A stretch of DNA of 64,000 nt, from NCBI GenBank assembly GCA_917880885.1, contig OU862923.1:23885770-23949769 (forward strand), read 5' to 3'. The DNA is from Limnephilus marmoratus (Eukaryota > Arthropoda > Insecta > Trichoptera > Limnephilidae). The notes below the pieces were generated by a model. It did no database searches. It had not been told where the DNA came from and saw only the letters and a program-made list of their open reading frames with translations. The translations under genes were made by a program, and so were the position numbers. Shown here piece after piece: positions 42,991-53,405 of this stretch; positions within the stretch are counted from its first letter, which is position 1; every line of letters begins with the position of its first letter.

Positions 42991-43335
42991 TATAATTAGA
43001 GTACCTGATATCTGAAACTTCGTGACAAGGCGGTATGAACTTTGGCTCATGACTTCTCGGATTCAGAATCCGGCGAATCAAGTTACGCTTCGTTCCATAT
43101 ACTTGTACTAGAAGATAAAATAAACACATAACTTATAAATCAAGACATTCAATTCGACAATGGTTACTTCGATTTCGTATAAACATAAATATTTACACAT
43201 TTTAAGCAACAAATTAACCCAAAAAACGCCTGCCGTTTGGTTAAAATACAGCTCAAGAGGAGGAAAAAACCGCGAGCCTAACCACGAATTATGGGAAAGG
43301 AACGAAGCAATTCTCTTCTGTTTACACGAAGTATT
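42991..43335. other. No gene recognised
   Basis: Overlapping ORFs at 43108-43363 on both strands show no known motif. Confidence 0.3.
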
Positions 43336-43540
43336 AAATGAAGACAATATTAGCGAAAAATAATCGAAAATCTGGGTCCAGAAAAAGATATTGGCACTTC
43401 TGGGACTCGAACCCAGGAAGTCCCAGAGGTGCCAATATCTTTTTCTGATTTTTCTGTATCAAGATTTTCGATTGAGTTTCGCTAATATTGTCTTCATTTA
43501 ATTAAATATTACAATTTGAGGTTTTACTTGCAATTTTAAA
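43336..43540. mobile_element. SINE3 head-to-head palindrome
   Basis: Minus-strand arm 43336-43407 and plus-strand arm 43419-43500 form an almost perfect palindrome of about 80 bp per arm with an 11-nt loop (CGAACCCAGGA). The loop holds part of the B box. The right arm continues as the SINE3 body to about 43540 (ACAATTTGAGGTTTTACTTG). The outer arm sequence (AATGAAGACAATATTAGCG) is itself inverted, so the palindrome runs to the edges. Confidence 0.85.
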
Positions 43541-44292
43541 AATAAAAAAATATTGAATCTCTCTCTATTTGTCTTAAAATTATAACCATACAGTAAAAGA
43601 TAGAGTTTCTTTATAATTACAACTTACAACCCACGATTTCTCATTTTTGAATTATTTATACTTCCCGGACATAGATATGGTTTTAGATCAGTAACACTGT
43701 AAAGGAGGTAGCGCAACAAAATAAATGCCGAAAATTCACGGACGTAGTTTCGAGCTCATTGTGGGTAGTAAGTGTAGCCAATGATGCTTTTATGAAATTA
43801 TGTTGCGAAAACAAATACAAAAATTAAACACAGTAACCAAATACGGTTTATGCAGTGTATGGTATAGGTAAGTTTAATGAACGCGGTGATATGTTGTGGT
43901 GAACCAGGCAGTTTATCACATGAGGTATTCGTGCTCCGAAAAACCTTTATTTAATTAAAAACAACAACAATAGATTTTTATTCGTTTTACACGTCAAACG
44001 TTGCGAGACGGAATTTTATTAAACACTGTGCGATTTACAGCACTTTTTTTAACGTTTAGCAACAAGGCTATTTTTTATTGCTAATTCAACTTGTAACGGT
44101 AAAACTTACCTATTTGCTATCTCCGCATCACCGCCATCCCTTCTATATAATTATTACTGCTCATATTATAATAAAACATTAATCCATACCAGGATTGCAA
44201 GTAATGTGCAAGTGGGTAGATCATGAAAGAAAGACGGGAATGTACAGTAACAAGGATTCGGATTTATTCTCGAAAACTCATCATTAAATGGT
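43541..44292. other. No gene recognised
   Basis: Unremarkable sequence before the 3' tail of the next LINE fragment. Confidence 0.4.
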
Positions 44293-44955
44293 AACTAACT
44301 AACTAACTGACTAACCAACTAACCATCACGCCGTTTCCCCGCAGGGGTAGGCAGAGAGGACGGACCGCCAAACAACTCGGTCTTGGCACACACTCTTTGC
44401 CTCACTCACATTCATACATCGTCTCATACATACTCTTCTATTATTCTGACTTTTGACATGGCCCGACTCAAGTATCTGATTTACTTGATCGTGCCATGTT
44501 TTCCTCGGGCGTCCCCGACTTCTTCTACCATTCACATTTGCATCATATATTCTTTTCACACTACTTTCTTCATTCATTCGCTCTACGTGCCCAAACCATC
44601 TGAGGGTCCCTTTCTTAATTTTGCTCATTATACTTACATCAGCCTTACATTCTTTGCGGATATCCACATTTCTAACACGATCATACATGGTTTTACCACA
44701 TATACGTCTCAGGGATCTCATTTCAACAGCATTCAGTTTACTTTCATCCTTCCTCTGCCAGTTCCATGCCTCACTGCCCTACATCAGGGTAGGTACCAGG
44801 ACTCCATTGTGGACTGCTAGCTTCGCTTTTATAGAAAGTTTTTTATTAGCTATAAGACGGCATTCAGTCCTCCATTAATGGAGTTACTGGCATTTTTCCT
44901 CCTTTCTATATCTCTATCAGCCTTCCCAAGTAATGTTAAGTAAGCTATCTCGGAA
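44293..44955 (-). pseudogene. LINE with GTTA tail, RT 3' part, longest copy
   Basis: Minus strand. From the 5' edge: SINGGLNAVL, IANKKLSIKAKLAVHNGVL, VPTLM then a TAG in place of the usual Tyr, GSEAWNWQRKDESKLNAVEM, then the open frame 44326-44721 with RSLRRICGKTMYDRVRN, LRWFGHVERM, NGRRSRGRPRKTWHDQV and the YPCGETA stop. A frameshift lies near 44870. It ends in a TAACTAACTAACT-type tail at 44293-44330. RTE-like RT thumb and C-terminal domain; inactive. Confidence 0.85.
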
Positions 44956-45048
44956 ACATGTGGTTGTCAAACAAAATAGTTGCAATATTAGGAAACCCTG
45001 AAAGGGCGCCTGTAAAGATAATCAATACATATTTATAAGGGATCCTAA

Positions 45049-45281
45049 TCAAACGCTAATGATTGTAAAGCTAATGGTAAAACTATCTCGTGCTGATTTA
45101 ACGAAATAAGTTCGCTCACGCGTATTGAGGCCATGACCTTCGACGGCTTGAATAGCAGCTGTTGCATGATGTCCTACCAGAAACCAACTGACAAGCGCAA
45201 ATGAAATCTCTAGCATCTCGACTCCTACCGGCGCCTGTACTTTTAACAGACGGCTGTAGATTCTCTTAGGCACACGCGTGG
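45049..45281 (-). CDS. Candidate internal or terminal exon, unknown protein
   Basis: On the minus strand a TTTTACAG acceptor ends at 45282, followed by an open frame to a stop at 45049-45051. It contains VPKRIYSRLLKVQAPVGVEM and a hydrophobic segment LEISFALVSWFLVGHHATAA. Codon usage looks more coding-like than the neighbouring sequence and no repeat match was found. I do not recognise the protein. It may be a host exon, an old pseudogene or chance. Confidence 0.25.
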
Positions 45282-45375
45282 CTGTAAAACTTCATTTAAA
45301 TTAAGCAAGTACTGGACCAAACCGCTGCAAACTTTATCGTTGTAATGTGACAAAAGTTATTAAAAAGAAGTTCAG

Positions 45376-45975
45376 TCAATAAATACATTTAAAACTATAC
45401 TTGCGCAAACGTGTTTGCACAATGCACTGGTGTAGATTTTCGATAGATAGATGTAGATAATCGATTTTCTTTTTTTCTGCTTCAATTTTTCTCAAATGTA
45501 CTGAACATTCATCACTCCAAGCAAAATGGTCAGTTGGCAATTTTAATTTTAGTTTTTCATTAATTTTTTTGCAGTTAATGCACTGAACATCATTTTTACA
45601 GTTTTCATTGTCATGTGCTTCGGAACATCGAGTGCATGCTTTTTCACTTCTGCAGTCTTGTGCTTTGTGCATATAGCCATTGCACTTGTAACATTTTAGA
45701 AGAGAGATGTTGTCGAAAACTCTACATCTATCCCATCCAATATTAACTTTACCTTCGTGTAGCATTCTCTCGTATGTTATTCCATCAACTTCCGTGAAAA
45801 TGGTGTAATTAACGTCGCCTCGTTTGGTTTTCACTTCTTTTATAAATTTTACCTCAATTTTAGATTCAACTGTTTCAAGGTAATCATTTTGCATCTTAAT
45901 TTTTGAAACAATTTCATCTGGAGTATATTTATCAGATAAACCAATAATTTTTATTTTTATTACTTGAACGTATAT
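45376..45975 (-). pseudogene. LINE ORF1 (gag-like) fragment with CCHC knuckles
   Basis: The minus frame is open from about 45975 (before the ATG at 45894) to 45376. The N-terminal part (KIKIIGLSDKYTPDEIVSKI) resembles the RRM-like domain of Jockey/I-type ORF1. Then zinc knuckles: CYKCNGYMHKAQDC, CTRCSEAHDNENC and a third CINC...H...C unit. ORF1 proteins bind element RNA. No ORF2 follows; the next sequence downstream is unrelated. It is similar in layout to the ORF1 at 60868-61970. Confidence 0.75.
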
Positions 45976-46035
45976 ATGGGGGAAGCGCCAATTTTAAAAC
46001 GCGTTAAGTTTATTTAAACCAACGGTGCAACTTAT

Positions 46036-47335
46036 TATATATTTATTTATTTATTTATTGATTAACGCCCTTTTTCGGGGCTTTTACATTACATATGAAT
46101 AATAAGAAATACAAAGCATTCAATGTACATAACTGAACTGTCTCAGTAACAATATTTTATATTTGTTTAAACATAAATTGAAGATGTCCACTGACTTGGT
46201 ATAATTGTTTCCCTCCATAAGTATTCTGGGCAAAGAAGAATACATATGGTAGTTAGTCCCAGAATTTCTACACTGAAATAAATCTTGACTTCTAGTATTA
46301 CGTAGTGGAATCCGGAAGCTTATCAATTCTAGCAATAACGGACTATCAACTAAATCATTTAGAATTTTATATAGAAATACCAAGTCAGAGAAAATTCTTC
46401 TGTCGGACAATTTGAGCATATTCAAATCATTTAAAATAGTGTTGTAGTACAACATATTTGCTGGAATACCCATTTTAAAATTTAGAAAACGTAAGAATTT
46501 GTTTTGTAATCTTTCAATAGCTTGAACATGTATACTATAATGTGGATTCCAGACGGGACAATTGTACTCAAGTTGACTTCTAACATAGGCAAAATATAAC
46601 AGTTTAATACACTTTATATTGTTAAAATTTCTAGTAAGCCTAGTTATAAATCCCAAAATTTTTAAGCCCTTATTAGAGATTTCTGTTATGTGGTTAACAA
46701 ATGAAAGATTTGATTGAAAAGTGATGCCTAAGTCTTTAATTTGTGTTAATGTCTGAAGGACACTGTTATCAATGTTGTAATTATAAATCACTGGATTTTT
46801 AATTCGAAAAAATCTAACTATTTGACATTTTGAGATATTTAGGTAAAGTCTGTTTTCATTACACCAAATTAATAGTTTATTGATATTATCTTGAAGAATG
46901 TTGCAATGAATATTTTGAATAATTCTAAAAATTTTGAGGTCATCAGCAAAAAGTAAAATGATTACATCATAAAATATTTTTGTAAGATAATTTATAAACA
47001 AGATAAATAAGATTGGACCAAGTTGTGAACCCTGTGGAACTCCACTTGTTACAATTATTACCGACAGAGAGGATTTTATTCTAACAATTTGTTGTCTTCC
47101 AGTAAGATAGCTTTCAAACCAGGCTAATATATTGCCATGTATACCAAGTTTTTTTAATTTCCAAATGAGAATTTTATGAGAAACTGTGTCAAAGGCTTTA
47201 CTAAAATCAGTATAAACAGAGTCTACTTGTTTTTTTTCTTTGAAAGCATTGGTTATAAAATTTTCATAAATAATTAAGTTGGACAAAGTACTTCTACCTG
47301 GCATAAATCCAAACTTATAATAATATATATTAACT
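46036..47335 (-). pseudogene. Non-LTR RT (CR1/Jockey type), 5'-truncated
   Basis: Minus-strand frame 46120-47454. RT homology starts about residue 44 (YYYKFGFMPGRSTLSNL); the preceding residues come from unrelated flanking DNA. Palm block TDFSKAFD (82-89), SGVPQGSQLGPILFILF, active-site FADD (169-172), CQIVRF, IKDLGITFQSNLSF and the C-terminal domain follow. The 3' UTR has a small CCCCGAAAAAGGG hairpin and a TAAATAAATAAATAAATA tail at 46036-46060. Catalytic residues are kept but the N-terminal RT blocks and endonuclease are missing, so it is dead though recent. Confidence 0.85.
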
Positions 47336-47436
47336 AACTGGGGTACCCGGCTTCGATCAGGGAGTTGATATAGGATTAAACTGATGTTCGAACCAATGTA
47401 TATAGGAATGGATAGCCACACCCATATAAAAAAAGG

Positions 47437-47625
47437 GTTTCGAATGGTCCACAATGTTCCAGAATATTACACAACATTCGAAAGTGTTCTGGAATGTTCA
47501 ACAATGATCTGGGATGTACTGGGATGTTCCCGAACATTCCACAATATTCCAGAATGTTTCGAGATGTTTTAGAATGTTGTGAAATGCTCTTGAATGTTCT
47601 GCACTGTTCTAAAAATTTCTAGAAG
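47437..47625. repeat. Degenerate array of GAAnnTTC units (heat-shock-element-like)
   Basis: About 15-18 imperfect units such as TTCTGGAATGTTC, TTCCCGAACATTCC and TTCCAGAATG recur every 10-12 bp. Alternating GAA and TTC at 5-bp spacing is the heat-shock factor consensus. Low-complexity amplification of a palindromic 10-mer is the alternative. It lies in a larger unclassified repeat (47340-47760). Confidence 0.6.
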
Positions 47626-47805
47626 GCGAAACTTCTAGCCTTTATATCTTCAAAAGCACGCCCTTTAGGTAAAAACGGGAACCTTCTTCATGGATGGGGG
47701 TTAGAGGGCTACCACACCGTATAACTCCCTTGATCGTAACGGGACCCGTTTCTGAATTTTAGCGTAAAGTAAACTTTCATACACTTTCTTTTATAATACA
47801 ATATA

Positions 47806-48188
47806 CAGGGTGTCCGGGGGTAAAGTGCATTAACTTCGGGAGGCGATTCCACACGATAGTATAAGTAAAAAAGAAAAATAGCTTTTTTCAAAATTCCAAC
47901 TTTTAGGGGTAGTTTTGTGGTGAAAAGATAAAATTAGGCCGGCATGTGCGGCCAGCTTTATTATTTTCCTCTGTTACGATACGGGTCATTCACAGTGATT
48001 TTATTGCCACAATCGTGCCCGGTAGGCTCTTAGCAAGTAAAATCGTACCTCGCACAAAGGATTTTTAGTAGGTACGTCTTTTTGTATGGAAAAAAAAAAT
48101 TGAAATGTTGGAAAAAGTCGTTAATCTTTTTTGCTCCTCATGTAGAATCACCTCCCGAAGTAAATGCACTTTACCCCCGGACACCCTG
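47806..48188. mobile_element. MITE T, copy 2
   Basis: 383 bp, terminal inverted repeats of about 40 bp starting CAGGGTGTCCGGGGGTAAAG, flanked by TA. Internal words (GCGGCCAGCTTTATTATTTT) match the copy at 55759-56149. TA target suggests the Tc1/mariner superfamily. No ORF; the minus ORF 47709-47891 overlaps the left end by chance. Confidence 0.85.
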
Positions 48189-48607
48189 TATATTGATGAC
48201 TGAAACTTCAAATTAAGATTCATCGTTCATTTGCAAATAATAAATTGAGCAATTTTTTTGGAGCTAATTTAGATTTATTATTTCAAGGTGGATAAAATTG
48301 ATGTCATCGCACAGTACAACCACGTTGGTCTGTGGTTCCCAAGAACTGACAACGCAAGTATTACTTGCTATTGCTAGTCCTGTATCTGGTTATACGGCCG
48401 ATCAAGAAGTGTACTTGCGAAAGTTTTCAGCTCAAGAATACCAAACTTGTCAAGTTACGTAGGTATATGGCCAGTCTAAAGTGAGATATGGTATCTTTGT
48501 AGTAATAAAGAGATTAGAAGAGGACGGGGGTTTTTTTGATCAGACAAAATACCAAGTCTCGAAATGACAATGTTATAATATTATGTTATAATATTTATTT
48601 AGCACAG
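48189..48607. other. No gene seen
   Basis: Unremarkable sequence. Confidence 0.4.
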
Positions 48608-48785
48608 ACTCGTGAATCAGATACTTGAATCGGGCCATGTCAAAAGTCAGAATAATAGAAGAGTATGTATGAGACGATGTATGAATGTGAGTGAGACAAA
48701 GAGTGTGTGCCAAGACCGAATGGTTTGGCGGTTCGTACTCTCTGCCTACCCCTGCGGGGAAACGAGGTGATGGTTAGTTAGTTTA
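48608..48785 (+). pseudogene. LINE with GTTA tail, RT C-terminal end, copy 3
   Basis: Encodes VNQILESGHVKSQNNRR, CMRRCMNVSETKSVCQDR and a frame-disrupted last segment (CGETR in place of CGETA), ending in GATGGTTAGTTAGTTTAG. It is 5'-truncated at a different point from the other three copies. Confidence 0.8.
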
Positions 48786-49027
48786 GACTCGTGAAAAATT
48801 ACGGTATCACAAAATCACAAAAGAAAACAAAAAACTCACTTCTGAATTCTCGATAAATCCATTCCAATTTTGAAAATAGAAATATATTACATAACAGGGG
48901 TAGGTACTTTATCTTATGGGCATATTATACGTTTCAATTCTGCCTCGCAATTATGTTGTAGATACCAAATTGCACCGTGTAAACAAGACATTGAATGTTT
49001 CCATGTCATTGCGCGTCATCTTTCCAC
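48786..49027. other. No gene seen
   Basis: AT-rich sequence; the start of the ORF 48870-49235 lies here but shows no motif and runs through the GC-rich promoter-like stretch. Confidence 0.35.
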
Positions 49028-49192
49028 CGCATTGAAAATATTCAACTTGTTTAATATTTTCAATGCGATTGGTTCTGTTGTCCTTCGTGCGCATGCGCGA
49101 ATGCGGCGTTGCATGCGCGCGCAGCACTGTGCGCGCGTATTGAAATGTCAAACTGTGACTGTTTATTTTGTAGTTAGTTGTCAACATAGAAA
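49028..49192 (+). promoter_or_regulatory. Promoter-like stretch with hairpin and NRF-1/EWG-like sites
   Basis: A perfect inverted repeat CGCATTGAAAATATT (49028-49042) / AATATTTTCAATGCG is followed by a short CpG-rich block containing TGCGCATGCGCG (49088-49099), which matches the NRF-1/EWG consensus, and CATGCGCGCGCAG. The block lies just upstream of the MADF ORF start at 49193. Regulatory role inferred only from motif and position. Confidence 0.35.
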
Positions 49193-49375
49193 ATGGTTTT
49201 TAAATGGAGGGAAGAGCATACGCCTCTGTTCTTAGAGCACTTTAAGAACTATCCAAGCCTGTGGAACATTAAATCAGAGGGATATAATTCCCGCGCGCAC
49301 GACCTGTTTCGAAGACATTCTAAACTCTATGACAGCAATGTGATTGTATGGTCCACTTCTGTCAAGTACGTCTAA
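49193..49375 (+). CDS. MADF-domain protein, N-terminal exon or fragment
   Basis: The ATG opens MVFKWREEHTPLFLEHFKNY, then PSLWNIKSEGYNSRAHDLFR. The pattern (aromatic/acidic start, FLEHFKNYPSLWN, Y-N-R) matches the first two helices of a MADF (Myb/SANT-like) DNA-binding domain. It stops after 60 codons (VKYV), short of a complete MADF domain of about 85 residues. It may continue by splicing (GTACGT at about 49365) or be truncated. It may be a host MADF gene first exon, or the accessory ORF of a PIF/Harbinger transposon, as in the element at 16936-17493. Confidence 0.45.
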   Translation: MVFKWREEHTPLFLEHFKNYPSLWNIKSEGYNSRAHDLFRRHSKLYDSNVIVWSTSVKYV

Positions 49376-50657
49376 ACAGCACACCCTTTCAATTATACGC
49401 CGTTCTACCAAATCTCATCAATGTGTGTAATATCGCCTTTAGATATACGCGTGTCAGAAAATATATCGTAAGTACATAAAATTTTAAGATTTTGAATTTT
49501 TGTCATGACTTTAACTTTTCGTGGTTTGGTGTAAATACATTTACCTTATAATTTCTTTCTATAAAGAAGACACATTCTCGAATTACGAATAACCCTACAA
49601 TATTTGAAAATCGCCTACTGGCATCACAGTAAGCGAAAATTGTGGCATGTGTTGTGGTGGATGACTTAGCCAGCCGAGGTACTACACTCCTAGGTGGGAA
49701 GCAAACGCGATACCAACTCCAACCAACAACACTCCCTCGACCGACACACAACATTGGTCTTTTTATCATTTGGCGTAATATTTTTAATCACAAAACGTGC
49801 GGGATGGACAGTAACGAAACCAAATATTTTCAGTTTATTCTACTCTTTCAAAAATGTTGGACCACGACACAGTCGTTTTAAATGATTTTATTGACACAAT
49901 ATGTGGTTACGCATTGCAATATGTTGTTTGTTCGTAAATTTAAATAAATATATATCACAAATATGGTACTTACTCACTCCTTGGAATTAACAGAGAAACC
50001 TAAATGGATTGTTTTTTAAAAATAGAATCTAAAACAAGAAAATAACTGACACTGTCTGTTTCTTGGAAAATTTTCATCATTGTAAAAACTTATGAGTTTG
50101 TGTATTGATTGACAAATTTCACTCTTGTGCAAATTATTAAGTCACCTAAGGATTGCATTGACTGAATTTAATTATTGATTGGATTACATCACGGAGGCCT
50201 CCAAGCATCAAGATCTACAAAACAAGGTTGGTGGATTTGTTATTTTCCCTGGAGTTTCTCTTGTACCATTTGTGATATATTTGTTCGCGCAAGTAGAGTT
50301 TTTTCATAATCATAATTTCTTGGGTATTAAGCCCAGAGGATTTGGGGTTCTCAGGCTCTCAGGATCTCAGGCTCGCATATTATAATGCAATATGTTTCAG
50401 CTAGAAGTTTCAGAATCTACGGCAAAATGATTTAGATGCATTTATAATGACAATTATCATATAGTATGAGTAAGGAATAAGGTTTGATGTATTTTCCGCA
50501 TTTTTGCAGGTATGATTTCTCTTCGGCGTTCTTCACTCGATGTTTTTTTATTGCTTTCACTTCGTATTGTTTCTAAATCAATTTTGCGACGCGTTTTGTG
50601 TGTGACTGGTATCGTTCGTGGGAGCCGTTTATCTCTCCCTTATTTGCGAATAAAGAT
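49376..50657. other. About 1.3 kb without recognised genes
   Basis: Overlapping ORFs on both strands at 49503-49885 show no known motif. Would be intron if the MADF exon is spliced. Confidence 0.3.
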
Positions 50658-51188
50658 GGCCATACACGTTTGAGTTTGCATGATGGTTATGACCGTACGA
50701 GCTTAACCGACAGGCAAACCCTAGTGGGTATGTTATAAAACTGTACAGTTAACGGTCCATGTACATGCAACCTAACAAATACCAAAATAGATATTTTTTG
50801 CCGCTCGGTTATGTTTGCGCGCATGTATATTATGTATAACCGAGCGTGTGTGGCGCCCAAATTTATATGAGAGAACTGTTTTATTTTTAAAAACCATTTG
50901 TTACACCACTCAGTGCGATCTCCTCTTCTTTTCCTTTTCTTTGTTATAAGTTTTGAGCCAAGTACAGCTATCACATCGTCGTCGTCCATTGTTGGCGATA
51001 CAGTGCACAGCAGATTAGGTAAATGTCCTACAAAACACCGTCACGTAGTAGCAACTACCTTTGACTGAGAGTTTTTAGGAAATTGTACATGCAAACCCTA
51101 ACGTGTACGTGTTTTATAAAACTCTGTTATACTTGTCGGTTAAGCTTGTACGGTCCTAACCAACATTCAAACCCTAACGTGTATGGCC
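50658..51188. mobile_element. Harbinger-like deletion derivative
   Basis: About 530 bp with inverted ends GGCCATACACGTTTGAGTTT (left) and GGCCATACACGTTAGGGTTT (right, read back). The arms stay similar for about 120 bp (CCGTACGAGCTTAACCGACA against CCGTACAAGCTTAACCGACA). Inside, a short transposase-like N-terminus is encoded on the minus strand. A clear 3-bp duplication was not found (flanks GAT and ACC), so superfamily rests on the ORF. Confidence 0.7.
50868..50989 (-). pseudogene. Harbinger-type transposase N-terminus (remnant)
   Basis: ATG at 50989 opens MDDDDVIAVLGSKLITKKRK, then RTEWCNKWFLKIKQFSHINL, after which the frame continues into the inverted repeat with no homology. The W-x-x-x-W spacing with basic residues and a following Q-F-x-H-I-N-L segment resembles the start of Harbinger transposases (HARBI1-like). 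The DDE catalytic core is deleted. Confidence 0.5.
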
Positions 51189-51834
51189 ACCATAATAATG
51201 AAAAAAATGCGTATTGCGTTAAATGCACTGTAGCTCGTTATACTCGTTATTGCGGATGTGAATAGTTGGGGGACAAGCCGGGAAAGGGGAAAAGGAGCAG
51301 ATAATTGCCGTAGAACAAAAATATTTCTGCTCCCAAATAAACACAAAAATAATTTACTTAGCGCCAAATCATAATTGGCGCTAGCATCCGTATAAAACGA
51401 GATATTATTTCGGGTTGTTATCCAAGTGATCTAAGGATATTTTATAGGTACATTCTTCTAGAAGTCTATATCCTTGAACAGTAGATACTTGCTTACAGTA
51501 CTTTAAGCAATGTGACTAGCTACCTACTAATATTTTCAAATAATTTTTTTGGTCTTGATCAAAGTTTGTTTTCTAAATATAAATTGAAAATTTCCATCGC
51601 GTTTCCCATTGGGAAATATTTAGTTACAAAAAAGTATTTTGTCTTCAAAATATGAATTGTACTCATGAGTTCTCAGTCATGCGTGTGGATTTAGCTTTAG
51701 ATATATTCTTATTTATTAAATTGGGTTTATGCTTTCTTGATATATTTTGAAATCTTTTTTTATTTATGTTAAGAGCGTTTAACCATCCAGCGGACGAAAA
51801 TCCACATTTCGTCGAAAGTTGTGCTTCCGATCGT
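51189..51834. other. No gene seen
   Basis: Unremarkable; 51770-51834 may be the start of the repeat R copy (CCAGCGGACGAAAATCC). Confidence 0.4.
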
Positions 51835-52495
51835 GCAGGGCGGTTACAATGAGAAAGATTGATTATTCTCCGTACCAGCTTTTTAAAATTATAACTCAAT
51901 ATCGAATTTATTTCAATCCAAATTAGCTTCAATTTATACCTTCACCCAAAAATGCTGAAAGGCGTGATGATAAAACTATTAAAATAGTGTACTTTTTGTA
52001 GTTATTTTTTGATTATAAGTATTTACCATTTTTCAATAATGTCTAAATTTAATAAGAATGTTAAAAAAATCTGAAATATATTAGTTTGTAAGTGCGCAAA
52101 TAAATACACAAATGGACCAATTTTCGTCAAGAAACACATGTACGTACATATTTTTTAAATGATTTTATTGAAACTAAAATTAAAATTCTAATACATAACT
52201 TAGCTAGATAATGTATTGATTTATTTTACTGCATGATTAAATTATTTGAAATGGTTGTGGTATAATACAAAAACTTTTTTGAAAATTTAACAAATCTACC
52301 AACGACCTATGGAATAACCTTATTATACTAAAAATTAAAAAAAATCAAAAAATTTATTACATAACTATGCTAGATAAAAGAACAATCTTTCGAAATCCAT
52401 TTATAATTTTTTGTGGAAAAGAGTCAATACGTCTAAAAACTTTTTTTTAAATGACGTATTTCCGGCTTTCTCTGGTAATGCCCTCTTAACTGTTG
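51835..52495 (+). repeat. Dispersed repeat R, copy 4
   Basis: Most complete uninterrupted copy in sequence order: TGAGAAAGATTGATTATTCT, TTATTTTTTGATTATAAGTA, CAACGACCTATGGAATAACC, GAGTCAATACGTCTAAAA and a diverged end (GCCCTCTTAA). No ORF; preserves the site used by the LTR in copy 3. Confidence 0.75.
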
Positions 52496-52514
52496 TCATG
52501 AATGAAATTTGTAT

Positions 52515-52562
52515 TCGATATGTAAAAGCCCAATAGGGCGTCAATAAATAAAAAAATAAAAT
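52515..52562 (+). mobile_element. LINE 3' end remnant
   Basis: GTAAAAGCCCAATAGGGCG then TCAATAAATAAAAAAATAAA. This matches the hairpin and tail at the 3' end of the RT element at 46036-46090 (GTAAAAGCCCCGAAAAAGGG). A near-complete 5' truncation. Confidence 0.55.
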
Positions 52563-52595
52563 GGACCAAGCTCTTTCGTCACTTTTGTATACACA

Positions 52596-52931
52596 TTTTT
52601 TTACATGTGCTCCACACAGGAGGCCCTGAGGAAAATAATTTCCCTCAGGGCCTATGCTATCTTTAGGGATGCTGTGTTGTGGGTTTTTTAAGGAAATGAA
52701 GAATAAGAGAGTTCTGGGAAGGAAGAGGATTTAAGGGGTGGGTAGGTATCTGGGGTTCAGTGTGTCCTGGTCATCCGCCTCCAAGACTTAGACATACCTC
52801 ACCCCGTGAACCTGGACACCCCTGCTAAATCACCTAACGTAGTGAACCACTTGGGTTAACCTGTGGCAGAAGTGTTGGTTATCCAATAAAGGTTCCCGGG
52901 GCGGCGGTACCCATTCCCGCCTCCCAAATTG
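52596..52931 (-). mobile_element. SINE1 copy j, short subfamily, full length
   Basis: Best full-length short-form copy. The 5' end CAATTTGGGAGGCGGGAATG is at 52931. The 3' hairpin is perfect (52621-52631 with 52643-52653, AGGCCCTGAGG) and a short A tail lies at 52596. No A/B-box pair was recognised, so its promoter type is unclear. Confidence 0.85.
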
Positions 52932-53405
52932 AATAAAACACATACAAAAACAAACAAATTATTTGAATGAAAATACCTATTTAATAGTTTTGTACTTGAA
53001 TTTCATTTATTCCCTAGACAATATCATTTATAATATTCAAGACTCAAAGGCTGTACCCTCAAAGCAAAAAAAAAATCATTCTTTCAAAATAAAATTCGCA
53101 GAATGGAATTTATAGTGAACAAAAAAACGTTTCTACTAGAATCAATTTCACATTCTCCCCGACCATTCCTTTTCAACCCTTTAATACCCTCAGGACAAGA
53201 ATCTAGGCCAAAACTTACAAATCAGTAGTAAGTCGGTGATTTTACTATTCAGACAAAGAAATAAAGCATACCTAAGTAGTGTTGTGGTTATGATGGTCGG
53301 CTCTTGATTTTACATTCGGTAAGTATTTAATTTCCGTTGATCTGTCTGAGTATCTACGGATGTTCGATGGAATTAGAATACATGACAATGTTCCAGTGGT
53401 CAATT
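52932..53405. other. No gene seen
   Basis: AT-rich. A weak tRNA-like string (GTGGTTATGATGGTCGGCTC) occurs at 53285-53305 without a B box. Confidence 0.35.

Noticed and set aside
44383..44878. Plus-strand ORFs over the LINE fragment
   Set aside because: Antisense shadows of the RT reading frame on the minus strand.
53285..53305. Possible SINE A box
   Set aside because: No B box at the expected distance and no second copy of the segment.
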